Assembly: GCA_030698575.1 (NCBI GenBank)
Contig: JAUYMQ010000586.1
Span: 1-8,754 of the forward strand
DNA from: Deltaproteobacteria bacterium
GTDB taxonomy: Bacteria > JAUYMQ01
Reading direction: 5' to 3'
DNA: 8,754 bases
Below are positions 1-6,407 of this stretch, piece after piece; position 1 is the stretch's first letter, and each line of letters begins with the position of its first letter. The notes under the pieces are model-generated. The model saw nothing but the letters and a program-made list of their open reading frames with translations, was not told the DNA's origin and did not search any database. A program made the translations under genes and the position numbers.

Positions 1-1123
1 CGGCGGCCAGCTTGCCCTGCCGCGTGGTCCTCGGATCGTATCGGTCGCTCCCGACTACGTCCTCGGAGATGACGCTTCCGAGCGAGAGCAGCACCGAGTC
101 GGCCGTCGACATGATGGCCGCAAGCGCGCCGATGAAAACCAGGGTCGCGAGCACGACGTGAACCCCTCCCTGGTCGGCCCAGTTCCGTATAACCATCGGC
201 ATCACCTCGTCGGCGCCAATCTCGCCAAGCCCGGCGAGCATGGGCAGCGCGGCAATGCCGACGAGCGTGACGACGAAGACCGTGACGAGGGGCATCCAGG
301 CCATGAGCGCGAGCGATCGGTAAAGGGTCTGTTTCGAGCGCGCGGCGTAGATCCGCTGGATCGTCTGGGGGTAAACCACGCTTCCGACACCGAGCAGTAG
401 CAGCGACGAAGCCCAGTTCCGGCACTCGTCGCCCGAGGGAACGGTGGCCAGGGAGGGCTCGTTCATGAGTATCCAGCCGGTCACGCCCGCCATCCCGCCG
501 GACCGCTCGAGAAGCCAGACGAGCATGGCGATGAGCCCGAACAACAGCAGCAATCCCTGAAAGGCGTCGGTGAACGCCACGGCGCGGAGGCCCCCCAGCG
601 TTTCGTAGATCAGGATCACGGCCGCCAGACCGATCACCCCGGCGGCGTAGGGAATGGCGCCGCCCGTGAGCCCTGCCGCGACGTGCCCCATCGCGATGAG
701 CTGGGCCAGCAGGAATTGGGTGAGGGCAAGGGCCTGGATTGCGCCGATGAGCCGGACGAGGGCGGTGTTGCCGTATCGCAGGCGGATGTAGTCCCCCGGC
801 GATACGAGATGGTGCTCCTCGCTCGCGCGGCGAAGACGCGGCGCGAGGAGAAGAAAGACCACCATGATGGCCATCATGAAGCCGGTGGACATCACCCAGG
901 AGAAGCCTCGCCGGTAAGCTTCACCCGGATAACCCAGGAGCGAGTTGCCGCTGTAGGTGGTGGCGTAGAGCGTGAAGAAGAGGACGAAGAAAGCCAGGTC
1001 GCGACCGCCGAGATAGAATTCCGACGGGGTCCGGAGACTGGCCCGGCGCGCGAGCAGCGTCAGGACGACGAGCACGCAGAGATAGAGCCCCAGCGCGACG
1101 AGCCCGGTCCCCGCGAGGCTCAC
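1..1123 (-). CDS. Sodium:solute symporter (SSS/SLC5 family), 3' end beyond window
   Basis: Inner-membrane Na+-coupled symporter; the substrate cannot be assigned. The reading frame is open from the GTG at 1123 to the left edge and gives 374 residues, against roughly 450-550 for complete family members. Residues 34-41 (PSEFYLGG) and the TM2-like stretch with SGN at 58-60 and GYPGEAY at 64-70 follow the family pattern. Residues 177-190 match the SSS signature (GG.RAV..TD..Q). Residues 336-343 (AIMSTADS) correspond to the helix whose Ser/Thr pair contributes to the Na2 site in PutP and vSGLT. Several long hydrophobic segments alternate with short loops. The start is supported by GGAGG at 1131-1135, seven bases upstream, and by a 4-base GTGA overlap with the preceding DUF3311 gene, an arrangement known for SSS transporters. 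An odd possibility is that the missing C-terminus carries a histidine kinase as in CbrA, because an NtrC-type regulator lies in the same operon. The family call is secure. Confidence 0.93.
   Translation of the reverse strand, partial: MSLAGTGLVALGLYLCVLVVLTLLARRASLRTPSEFYLGGRDLAFFVLFFTLYATTYSGNSLLGYPGEAYRRGFSWVMSTGFMMAIMVVFLLLAPRLRRASEEHHLVSPGDYIRLRYGNTALVRLIGAIQALALTQFLLAQLIAMGHVAAGLTGGAIPYAAGVIGLAAVILIYETLGGLRAVAFTDAFQGLLLLFGLIAMLVWLLERSGGMAGVTGWILMNEPSLATVPSGDECRNWASSLLLLGVGSVVYPQTIQRIYAARSKQTLYRSLALMAWMPLVTVFVVTLVGIAALPMLAGLGEIGADEVMPMVIRNWADQGGVHVVLATLVFIGALAAIMSTADSVLLSLGSVISEDVVGSDRYDPRTTRQGKLAA
1120..1123 (-). other. GTGA stop/start overlap (DUF3311 / symporter)
   Basis: The TGA of the DUF3311 gene (1122-1120) overlaps the GTG of the symporter (1123-1121), with a GGAGG Shine-Dalgarno at 1131-1135. 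This is the second identical overlap in the operon and supports stoichiometric production of the two membrane proteins. Confidence 0.85.
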
Positions 1124-1332
1124 GGATCTTCCTCCCGCGCGCGCCGCAGCCAGATGATCGAGCAGAGGGCGGCGACGAAGACGTGGGCGAGCGTGGCGAT
1201 GACGACCCAGTCGGGAAGGCCGAACCAGATGGCGGGAATCGCGCCGGTGGGGCGGTACCAGGGGATCGAGATCGCGTAGAGGACAATGAAGGCGGCGGCG
1301 AGGAGCAAGTCGCTACGGCGGCGGGGGGTCAC
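1120..1332 (-). CDS. DUF3311-type small membrane protein paired with the symporter
   Basis: A 70-residue protein with two predicted membrane helices, about residues 8-25 and 42-62. A short loop between them holds PWYRP and the IWFGLPDWV stretch, both typical of DUF3311. It ends in a charged cytoplasmic-type tail (RRAREEDP). Such proteins are commonly encoded just before an SSS symporter, and a role as an accessory subunit or folding partner is inferred, not proven. The GTG start at 1332 overlaps the TGA of the response regulator, and its own TGA overlaps the symporter GTG, so translation is probably coupled on both sides. An AAGGA motif at 1342-1346 lies nine bases upstream of the start, within the regulator coding sequence. 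Size, topology and position all agree; only the biochemical role is unknown. Confidence 0.85.
   Translation of the reverse strand: MTPRRRSDLLLAAAFIVLYAISIPWYRPTGAIPAIWFGLPDWVVIATLAHVFVAALCSIIWLRRAREEDP
1329..1332 (-). other. GTGA stop/start overlap (regulator / DUF3311)
   Basis: The regulator's TGA (1331-1329) shares two bases with the GTG of the DUF3311 gene (1332-1330). Four-base overlaps of this type usually allow terminating ribosomes to reinitiate, so the two proteins are probably made in linked amounts. Seen directly in sequence; the coupling is inferred. Confidence 0.85.
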
Positions 1333-2810
1333 TTTTCGCGTTCCTTCTCCGTGATCCGGTAGCGCTTCAGCTTCTCCATGAAGGGGCGCAGCGAGATTCC
1401 GAGATCCTTCGCCGTCTGGGTTCGGTTCCAGCCGTGGCGATTCAGTTCGCGCACGATGACCGTTCGCTCGAAGGATTGAACCCGTTCCTTCAGGGAGCCG
1501 GACCAGCCTGCCCCCTCCTCCGCCACAACGTCCTGCTCATCCCCGGATTGCGCTGAGGCCTGCTTCATCTTGTCCGAGAGCTGGGCCGGGGCGATGGTTT
1601 CGCCCGCCGGCACCAGCGCCATCACGCGCTGCACCTCGTTCTCCAGCTCCCGCACGTTGCCCGGGAAATGGTAGGCCTGCAGGAGATCGAGCGCCTCGGG
1701 CGAGATCCCCGGCACGCTCTTCTGATCACGTTTCCCGTACTTTTCGAAAAAGTGCTCGACCAGAACCGGAATGTCTTCCCGCCGTTCGCGGAGCGGCGGC
1801 ACATGGATGGGAAAGACGTGGAGGCGGTAGTAGAGGTCCTCGCGGAACTGCTTCGACTTCACGGCGGCCTCCAAATTGCGGTTGGTGGCCGAGATCACCC
1901 GGACGTCAACCTTTCTGGAGGTCGCGTCGCCCACCCGCTTGATCTCCCCGTCCTGCAGCACGCGAAGGAGCCGCACCTGGAGAGGCATCGGCATGTCTCC
2001 GATCTCGTCCAGAAAAATCGTCCCGCCGTCGGCGACCTCGAAGAGCCCCTTCTTGTCCTCCACGGCGCCGGTGAATGCGCCCTTCCGGTGACCGAACAGT
2101 TCGCTTTCGAGAAGGTTCTCCATGAGGGCGCCGCAGTTCTGGGCGACGAAGGGCTTCGAGCGGCGCGGGCTGTTGTAGTGGATCGCCCGGGCAATCAGCT
2201 CCTTCCCGGTTCCGGTCTCACCCGTGATGAGCACCGTGGTCGACGAATCGATGACGCGCGTCAGGAGCTCGAAGGTTTCCTGCATGGCGGGGGAGCGCCC
2301 CACGATCTGATCGAAGGTGTAATGCCCTACAACCTCGCGTTTCAGCTCGACGTTTTCGCGCATCAGGCGCGCGGTCAGATCCTGCAACTCGGAGGTGAGC
2401 TTCCTGTTGTCGCGGCCCAGCTCGTAGGCCTCGATCGCGGTCTTGATGTTCTGGTGCAGGTCCGCCTCCTCCCAGGGCTTCGTGAGGTAGCGGTAGACCT
2501 TGCCCGTATTGATCGCGTCGATGGCCGAATCGATGTCGGTGTAGCCGGTGAGGATGATGCGGATGGCGGAGGGCCGAAGCGCAACGCTCTGGTCGAGGAA
2601 CTGCGCGCCGCTCATCTGCGGCATGCGCTGGTCGGCGATGATGAGGGAAACGTCCCGCTTTCGCAGGATCTCCAGGCCATCGGCGCCGCTCTGCGCCGTC
2701 AGCACATCGTAGTCGTTGCCCAGGGTGTATTCGATGAGCTTCAGGATGTCCGGTTCGTCATCGACGAACAGAATCGTGTGGCGCTCCTGATCGCCGCTCT
2801 TGTCGGCCAC
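1329..2810 (-). CDS. NtrC-family sigma-54-dependent response regulator (HupR/HoxA-like receiver)
   Basis: Two-component transcription activator of 493 residues from the GTG at 2810. The receiver domain (about 12-125) has the acidic pair D17-D18, phosphoacceptor D60 in ADQRMP, T88 and K111 in TKPW. The DQRMP and YRYLTKPW signatures are typical of HupR/HoxA-like receivers. A charged, probably coiled linker spans about 131-161. The AAA+ domain follows, with Walker A GETGTGK (197-203), the sigma-54 contact loop GAFTGA (244-249), Walker B with D268-E269, the REDLYYRL arginine-finger region near 323-330 and GNVRELEN near 384-391. A Fis-type helix-turn-helix ends the protein (about 445-486). All residues for ATP hydrolysis and sigma-54 remodelling are present. 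It is the first gene of an operon with the DUF3311 protein and the symporter, so it probably controls uptake or responds to it. No kinase is visible. An in-frame ATG at 2831 would add seven residues but lacks a Shine-Dalgarno; the GTG at 2810 has GGAG five bases upstream. Confidence 0.95.
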   Translation of the reverse strand: MADKSGDQERHTILFVDDEPDILKLIEYTLGNDYDVLTAQSGADGLEILRKRDVSLIIADQRMPQMSGAQFLDQSVALRPSAIRIILTGYTDIDSAIDAINTGKVYRYLTKPWEEADLHQNIKTAIEAYELGRDNRKLTSELQDLTARLMRENVELKREVVGHYTFDQIVGRSPAMQETFELLTRVIDSSTTVLITGETGTGKELIARAIHYNSPRRSKPFVAQNCGALMENLLESELFGHRKGAFTGAVEDKKGLFEVADGGTIFLDEIGDMPMPLQVRLLRVLQDGEIKRVGDATSRKVDVRVISATNRNLEAAVKSKQFREDLYYRLHVFPIHVPPLRERREDIPVLVEHFFEKYGKRDQKSVPGISPEALDLLQAYHFPGNVRELENEVQRVMALVPAGETIAPAQLSDKMKQASAQSGDEQDVVAEEGAGWSGSLKERVQSFERTVIVRELNRHGWNRTQTAKDLGISLRPFMEKLKRYRITEKEREK

Positions 2811-2815
2811 TTCCG

Positions 2816-2819
2816 CTCC
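2816..2819 (-). promoter_or_regulatory. Shine-Dalgarno deciding the regulator start
   Basis: GGAG, within a GGGGAG run at 2816-2821, lies five bases before the GTG at 2810. The upstream in-frame ATG at 2831 has no comparable motif. This favours the shorter protein beginning VADKSGDQ. Confidence 0.6.
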
Positions 2820-2869
2820 CCATTTACACATGCCCGGCAGGATCCCGGCGCTTCTCGCGCAAGATCGAG

Positions 2870-2898
2870 ACCATAGTAGACGCCCACGGGCTTTTCAA
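2870..2898 (-). promoter_or_regulatory. Putative sigma-70 promoter for the regulator operon
   Basis: On the minus strand, TTGAAA (2898-2893, 5 of 6 to the -35 consensus) and TATGGT (2875-2870, 4 of 6 to the -10 consensus) are separated by exactly 17 bases. A start near 2863 would give a leader of about 30-55 bases. It lies in the only gap upstream of the operon. No -24/-12 element was recognised, so the operon does not obviously autoactivate through sigma-54 here. Confidence 0.55.
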
Positions 2899-2987
2899 CG
2901 TCCCGGCTGCGACGCCCAGGCCAAGGGCCGGGGGCCGGCTTGCTCCGGGAGGGTCATGCGCGCCCCCGATGGGAGGCTAACTAATAA

Positions 2988-3016
2988 TTGCCTTCGCGCC
3001 CGACGGCTGTTATCGT
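2988..3016 (+). promoter_or_regulatory. Putative sigma-70 promoter for RNase D
   Basis: TTGCCT (2988-2993) and TATCGT (3011-3016) are spaced 17 bases apart, each matching its consensus at 4 of 6 positions. Transcription would start near 3023, about 40 bases before the ATG. The region around the -35 is locally AT-rich (a taactaataatt stretch at 2978-2989), unlike the surrounding DNA. Confidence 0.5.
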
Positions 3017-3061
3017 GTCCTTTCCCCCGTTCCTGAAAGGACCGCCAGCACGGATACCCGG

Positions 3062-4210
3062 ATGAAATCGGCCAGCCTTATCGAGACCAAAAACGCGCTT
3101 GAAGATCTGGCCGGGGCGCTCGCGGGGATCCCCGAAATCGCCATCGACACCGAGAGCAACAGCTTCCACAACTACCACGACCGCATCTGCCTCATCCAGA
3201 TAAGCATTCCCGACAAGGACTTCATCATCGATCCGATCGCGGTGCCCGACCTGGGCCCCCTGAAGACGATTTTTCTCGCCGAAGAGACCCAGAAGATCTT
3301 CCACGCAGCCGAGAACGACATCCTGCTGCTGAAGAAGCACCACGGCTTCGAGTTTCTGAACGTCTTCGATACGCTGCTGGCCGCCCAGATACTCGGCCAC
3401 CGGGAGGTGGGTCTGGCCTCGTTGCTGGCGCGGCTGTTCGACATCCGCCTGGACAAGGGGGAGCAGCGGAGCGATTGGTCGCGCAGGCCGCTGTCCGCCG
3501 ACCAGATGCTCTACGCCGTGCACGACACGCACCATCTCATCCGGCTCAGGGACACGCTTCTGGAAGAACTCCGGAACGCGGATCGCCTCGAAGCGGCCGA
3601 GGAAGAGTTTCAGCGGCTTGCAGAGAAATGCCCCGTCGAACGCCGTCCCGACGCCTCCGCCTATCTCCGGATCAAGGGCTCGAAGAAGCTTGCCCCGCGC
3701 GGCCGCGGCGTGCTCCAGGCGCTCTTCCACTGGCGAGAGCGAACCGCGCGGTCGCTCGATCGGCCGCCCTTCCGGGTGCTCTCGAACGAGACCCTGCTCG
3801 AGCTGAGCCAACTCACGCCGGCTTCCTGGAACGGCGCGGGGCGCATCCGGGGGGTCACGCCGCGCATCATCGGACGCTATGGCGACGAGATCCTCGCCGC
3901 CATCCGGGATGGCCTCGAGAAGGGGGAGGTCCGGGCCCCGCGGCCGGCACCGACCGAGCGCCGGGAGCGCGACGAATGGACCGACGAGATGGACGGGCGT
4001 TTCCGCCGGTTGCGTGAATGGCGGAACCAGCGCGCCGAATCGCTGGACGTCCAGCCCTTCATCGTTGCGCCCAACCGGCTGCTCGTGAGCCTGGCCCGTC
4101 TGGCGCCGGAGTCCATCGAAGCACTGCAGGACGTGCCCGGCATGGCTGCCTGGCGTGTCCGCGACTACGGCAGCGAGATCCTGGACCTCTTCCGGAACAT
4201 TCCCGGCTGA
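3062..4210 (+). CDS. rnd: Ribonuclease D (3'-5' exoribonuclease, DEDDy)
   Basis: Hydrolytic 3'-5' exoribonuclease that trims tRNA precursors and other structured RNAs in the cytoplasm. The protein has 382 residues, close to the usual family length. The exonuclease domain (about 4-175) shows Exo I with D29 and E31 in IDTES, Exo II with D86 in HAAENDILLL, and Exo III with Y151 and D155 in YAVHDTHHL, so the DEDDy metal-binding set is complete. Two HRDC domains follow, about 212-285 and 311-380. Each has the pattern of an arginine-rich first helix, a FRVL or FIVA strand position, and a late GRYGDEIL or RDYGSEIL helix. Both HRDC domains are also found in E. coli RNase D. The ATG at 3062 has only a weak GGAT six bases upstream. 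The gene stands alone, divergent from the regulator operon and convergent with the NpdG-like gene. Identification is firm. Confidence 0.95.
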   Translation: MKSASLIETKNALEDLAGALAGIPEIAIDTESNSFHNYHDRICLIQISIPDKDFIIDPIAVPDLGPLKTIFLAEETQKIFHAAENDILLLKKHHGFEFLNVFDTLLAAQILGHREVGLASLLARLFDIRLDKGEQRSDWSRRPLSADQMLYAVHDTHHLIRLRDTLLEELRNADRLEAAEEEFQRLAEKCPVERRPDASAYLRIKGSKKLAPRGRGVLQALFHWRERTARSLDRPPFRVLSNETLLELSQLTPASWNGAGRIRGVTPRIIGRYGDEILAAIRDGLEKGEVRAPRPAPTERRERDEWTDEMDGRFRRLREWRNQRAESLDVQPFIVAPNRLLVSLARLAPESIEALQDVPGMAAWRVRDYGSEILDLFRNIPG

Positions 4211-4235
4211 ACTCGAAATATTTTCCCGCCCAGAT

Positions 4236-4907
4236 TCAAACGAACTTGATCGCGAGATTCTTCCGCTTGTTCACGATGGCCAGGTTGATCAGGAGCGGCG
4301 TGATCGACTCGACCAGACTGCTCGTCACAAGCGGCCCGCCATCGATGGGGTGTAGCCCGTCGATCTCGGCGACGAGTCCCATGATCCTCTCCTTCGCATC
4401 CTTCATGTCGCCCAGAACGACCACGTCCTGATCCAGCGTTGCGGAGAGATCGGCAAGCTTGTGGGCCGGCACGGTGTGAAAGGCGCTGACCAGCGGGATC
4501 GCCTCGGGGAGGACGCGCGCCAGCTGCACGGCCATCGATCCATCCGGGGGAGGCGCGTAGAGGAATACGCCTCCCTTGCGAACCATCGAAACCGCGGGCG
4601 TGACGACGATCTTGTCAGGGCTGAGGACACCCAGGAGCTCGCGGAGCGTCGCGACCACGTAGGGCGCCTCGACGCAGAGAACGACGATCTCGGAGTCCTT
4701 GACGACATCCTCATTCGTGCCGCCGGTGATCCCCGATTTCGCCTTCCTTCCTGCGATCTCGAGCTTCCGGGCGAACTCCTCGGCCCGCTCCCGGGCCTTG
4801 TCCGCCTTGCGTGAGCCGATGAGCAACGCGTGCTCGGTGTTGAGGCCCCATCGCAGGGCGAGCCCCTCGCCAATATCACCGGTTCCGCCTATCAGTCCGA
4901 TCTTCAT
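4236..4907 (-). CDS. npdG: NpdG-like F420-dependent NADP oxidoreductase
   Basis: Probably transfers hydride between reduced deazaflavin F420 and NADP in the cytoplasm. The protein has 223 residues, the normal family size. An N-terminal Rossmann fold carries the nucleotide loop GGTGDIG (7-13) and G31-S32-R33, the position that recognises the 2'-phosphate of NADP in this family. SAFHTVPA at 141-148 and the C-terminal pattern DGGPL (189-193), VESITPLLINLAI (199-211) and the ending IKF match NpdG/FNO proteins. The ATG at 4907 is chosen because MKIGLIGG is the conserved N-terminus and a strong GAGAGGAGA Shine-Dalgarno lies at 4912-4919. An in-frame extension upstream would overlap the CoA-transferase and is not used. 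The gene follows that CoA-transferase by 35 bases, so it is probably in the same operon. It might instead act on a related deazaflavin or quinone, because F420 use in this organism is not shown within the window. Confidence 0.85.
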   Translation of the reverse strand: MKIGLIGGTGDIGEGLALRWGLNTEHALLIGSRKADKARERAEEFARKLEIAGRKAKSGITGGTNEDVVKDSEIVVLCVEAPYVVATLRELLGVLSPDKIVVTPAVSMVRKGGVFLYAPPPDGSMAVQLARVLPEAIPLVSAFHTVPAHKLADLSATLDQDVVVLGDMKDAKERIMGLVAEIDGLHPIDGGPLVTSSLVESITPLLINLAIVNKRKNLAIKFV

Positions 4908-4942
4908 GATTCTCCTCTCGGCGCGAGCAGCGCGCCGGCGAC

Positions 4943-6178
4943 TCACCCCTGTTCGCGGATGATATTCTGGTCGCGAAGCTTTGCAATTTCCTCGGACGAG
5001 TAGCCGGCAGACGTGAGTATTTCCGCCGTGTGTTCCCCTAGCTCCGGCGCGCGTGCGCGGATGGCCGCCGGGGTCTTCGAGAGCCGCACCGGCGTTCCGA
5101 TGGCACGCAGCCGGCCCGCCACGGGATGATCGAACTCTTGGATGAGCCCGTTCTGGATTACCTGGGGGCTGCTGGTCGCCTCGGCGTAATCGTAAACCGG
5201 CCCCGCGATGAGGTCGGAGGCCTCGAGCAGGGCGAGCCACTCGGCGGTCGTCTTCTTTCGGAAAACCTCCTCCATGCGCGGATAGAACTCGCCCTCCCGT
5301 CCCGCGCGGGTCATGGGACTGTCGTAGTCGGGATTGCCGACGAGGTCTTCAAGCTTCAGCACGTGGCAGAGCGCGTCCCAGCGGGTTTCGCCTGAGGCCG
5401 TCATGTTGAAGACCCCGGAGATGACCAGGGCGCCGTCGGAAGTGTCGAACCGGCGCCACACGTCGCCGTCGAGGTTCTTCCCGGCGCCCACCCGCGACGG
5501 GACGACGCCGCACATGAGGTAGGTCGATATCTCCCAGGTCTGCATGGCCATCGTCGCGTCGATCATCGCGACATCCAGCTCCTGCCCTTCGCCCGTCCTG
5601 AGCCGGTGCACGAGCGCCGAAAGAATGCCGATGGCGCCGTAAAGCGCCGTCGCCTGATCGCCGATGGTGGCGCCGGCCGGCAGCGCCGATCCCTCGGTCT
5701 CGCCTGTCACCGACATGAGGCCGCTCATCGCCTGCGCCACGAGATCGAAGCAGGGGCGCTTGGCCCAGGGCCCCTCGCGCCCGAAGCCCGTCACGTGCAG
5801 GTAGATGATGGCCGAATTGACCGCATTCACGTCGGCGTAGCCGAGCCCCAGCGACTCCATGATTCCCGGGCGGAAGTTCTCCATCACGACATCGCAATCG
5901 CGCGCCAGCCGGAGCAGCACCTCTTTCCCCTCGGGGGTCTGATAATCGATGGCGATCGATCGCTTGTTGCGGTTGAGCGCCTGAAAGTAGGACGACGCGG
6001 GAAGATTGGGGGTGGGGTAGTAGCGCCCCAGATCGCCGATGCGCGGGTTCTCGACCTTGATGATCTCGGCGCCGAGATCTCCGAGATGCATCGAGCCCGC
6101 GGGTCCGGCCTGGAAACGCGTGAAGTCGAGAATTCGGACGCCCGCCAGGGGGCCCTTGGCGGCGTTCACTTCGCTCAT
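4943..6178 (-). CDS. Class III CoA-transferase (CaiB/BaiF family)
   Basis: Moves coenzyme A from one acyl-CoA to another carboxylic acid through an aspartyl-CoA thioester intermediate; the substrate is not predictable. The protein has 411 residues, typical for the family. Near the N-terminus it has GVRILDFTRFQAGP (13-26), LGDLGAEIIKVENP (32-45) and GDLGR, which is the family's CoA-binding start. NRNKRSIAIDYQ (69-80) and MENFRPGIMESLGLGY (99-114) follow. The catalytic aspartate is predicted at D174 in TIGDQATALYGAIG, and GEGQELDVAMIDA (196-208) completes the core. The ATG at 6178 has AAGGA seven bases upstream and gives a start aligned with the family. A longer in-frame extension to 6583 has no family similarity and is rejected. 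The gene is the first of a two-gene unit with the NpdG-like gene. Such enzymes often serve degradation of carnitine, oxalate, steroids or aromatic acids. Confidence 0.95.
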   Translation of the reverse strand: MSEVNAAKGPLAGVRILDFTRFQAGPAGSMHLGDLGAEIIKVENPRIGDLGRYYPTPNLPASSYFQALNRNKRSIAIDYQTPEGKEVLLRLARDCDVVMENFRPGIMESLGLGYADVNAVNSAIIYLHVTGFGREGPWAKRPCFDLVAQAMSGLMSVTGETEGSALPAGATIGDQATALYGAIGILSALVHRLRTGEGQELDVAMIDATMAMQTWEISTYLMCGVVPSRVGAGKNLDGDVWRRFDTSDGALVISGVFNMTASGETRWDALCHVLKLEDLVGNPDYDSPMTRAGREGEFYPRMEEVFRKKTTAEWLALLEASDLIAGPVYDYAEATSSPQVIQNGLIQEFDHPVAGRLRAIGTPVRLSKTPAAIRARAPELGEHTAEILTSAGYSSEEIAKLRDQNIIREQG

Positions 6179-6240
6179 AAGAATTTCCTTCCCCGTGGAG
6201 CAGTCTTTCAATGGAGGTGGAGCCCGATCGGCAGCCTTCA

Positions 6241-6269
6241 GAGATAAAAGAAACCGGCGCCTGAGGCAA
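6241..6269 (-). promoter_or_regulatory. Putative promoter for the CoA-transferase / npdG unit
   Basis: On the minus strand, TTGCCT (6269-6264) and TATCTC (6246-6241) are 17 bases apart, in the gap before the CoA-transferase. The -35 is identical to that proposed for RNase D, and the first four -10 bases (TATC) are shared. The -10 matches consensus at only 3 of 6, so confidence is modest. A start near 6234 would leave a leader of about 55 bases. Confidence 0.4.
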
Positions 6270-6397
6270 CCTCGAGGCGAACCCGAGCCGCCCTCCGATT
6301 TTGCTGAGTGGGCCGGGGCGCTGCGCTCTGGCCTCGTTCCATCGATCTGTGTAGACTTCCTCCCGCAAAGGTCGGAATGTTCACGCTGCCCCCCGCC

Positions 6398-6401
6398 GGA
6401 G
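6398..6401 (+). promoter_or_regulatory. Shine-Dalgarno deciding the TTG start of the lipoprotein
   Basis: GGAG lies six bases before a TTG at 6408. The frame from that TTG begins directly with a lipoprotein signal peptide. No in-frame ATG or GTG occurs between here and the signal sequence, so this TTG is the best-supported start. Confidence 0.65.
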
Positions 6402-6407
6402 ACAGGG

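Larger units (their letters stand above)
2832..3061. other. Divergent intergenic region (regulator operon / RNase D)
   Basis: This 230-base gap holds the two promoter candidates described separately and no convincing small gene. A five-base inverted repeat GCCGG/CCGGC with a GGG loop (2927-2939) lies upstream of both -35 elements; it could be an operator but may be chance in GC-rich DNA. Confidence 0.5.
6179..6407. other. Divergent intergenic region (CoA-transferase / lipoprotein)
   Basis: This 229-base gap contains the CoA-transferase promoter candidate and Shine-Dalgarno on the minus strand and the lipoprotein Shine-Dalgarno on the plus strand. For the lipoprotein I see only a weak -10-like TAGACT at 6352-6357 without a good -35. 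No small gene or RNA is supported. Confidence 0.45.

Noticed and set aside
683-1279. 198-codon plus-strand open frame in the symporter region
   Set aside because: It is antisense to the symporter and the DUF3311 gene, is highly charged and has no domain.
1668-2876. 402-codon open frame on the plus strand
   Set aside because: It is antisense to the response regulator, which has every expected motif. The translated product has no recognisable domain.
2981-3811. 276-codon minus-strand open frame
   Set aside because: It is the antisense shadow of RNase D, whose catalytic residues are all present on the plus strand.
4211-4235. Possible bidirectional terminator between RNase D and npdG
   Set aside because: The 25-base gap has an AT-rich AAATATTT but no stem-loop followed by a T-run on either strand.
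4908-5240. N-terminal extension of the NpdG-like protein
   Set aside because: It would overlap the end of the CoA-transferase by about 300 bases. The Rossmann motif begins right after the ATG at 4907, which has a strong Shine-Dalgarno.
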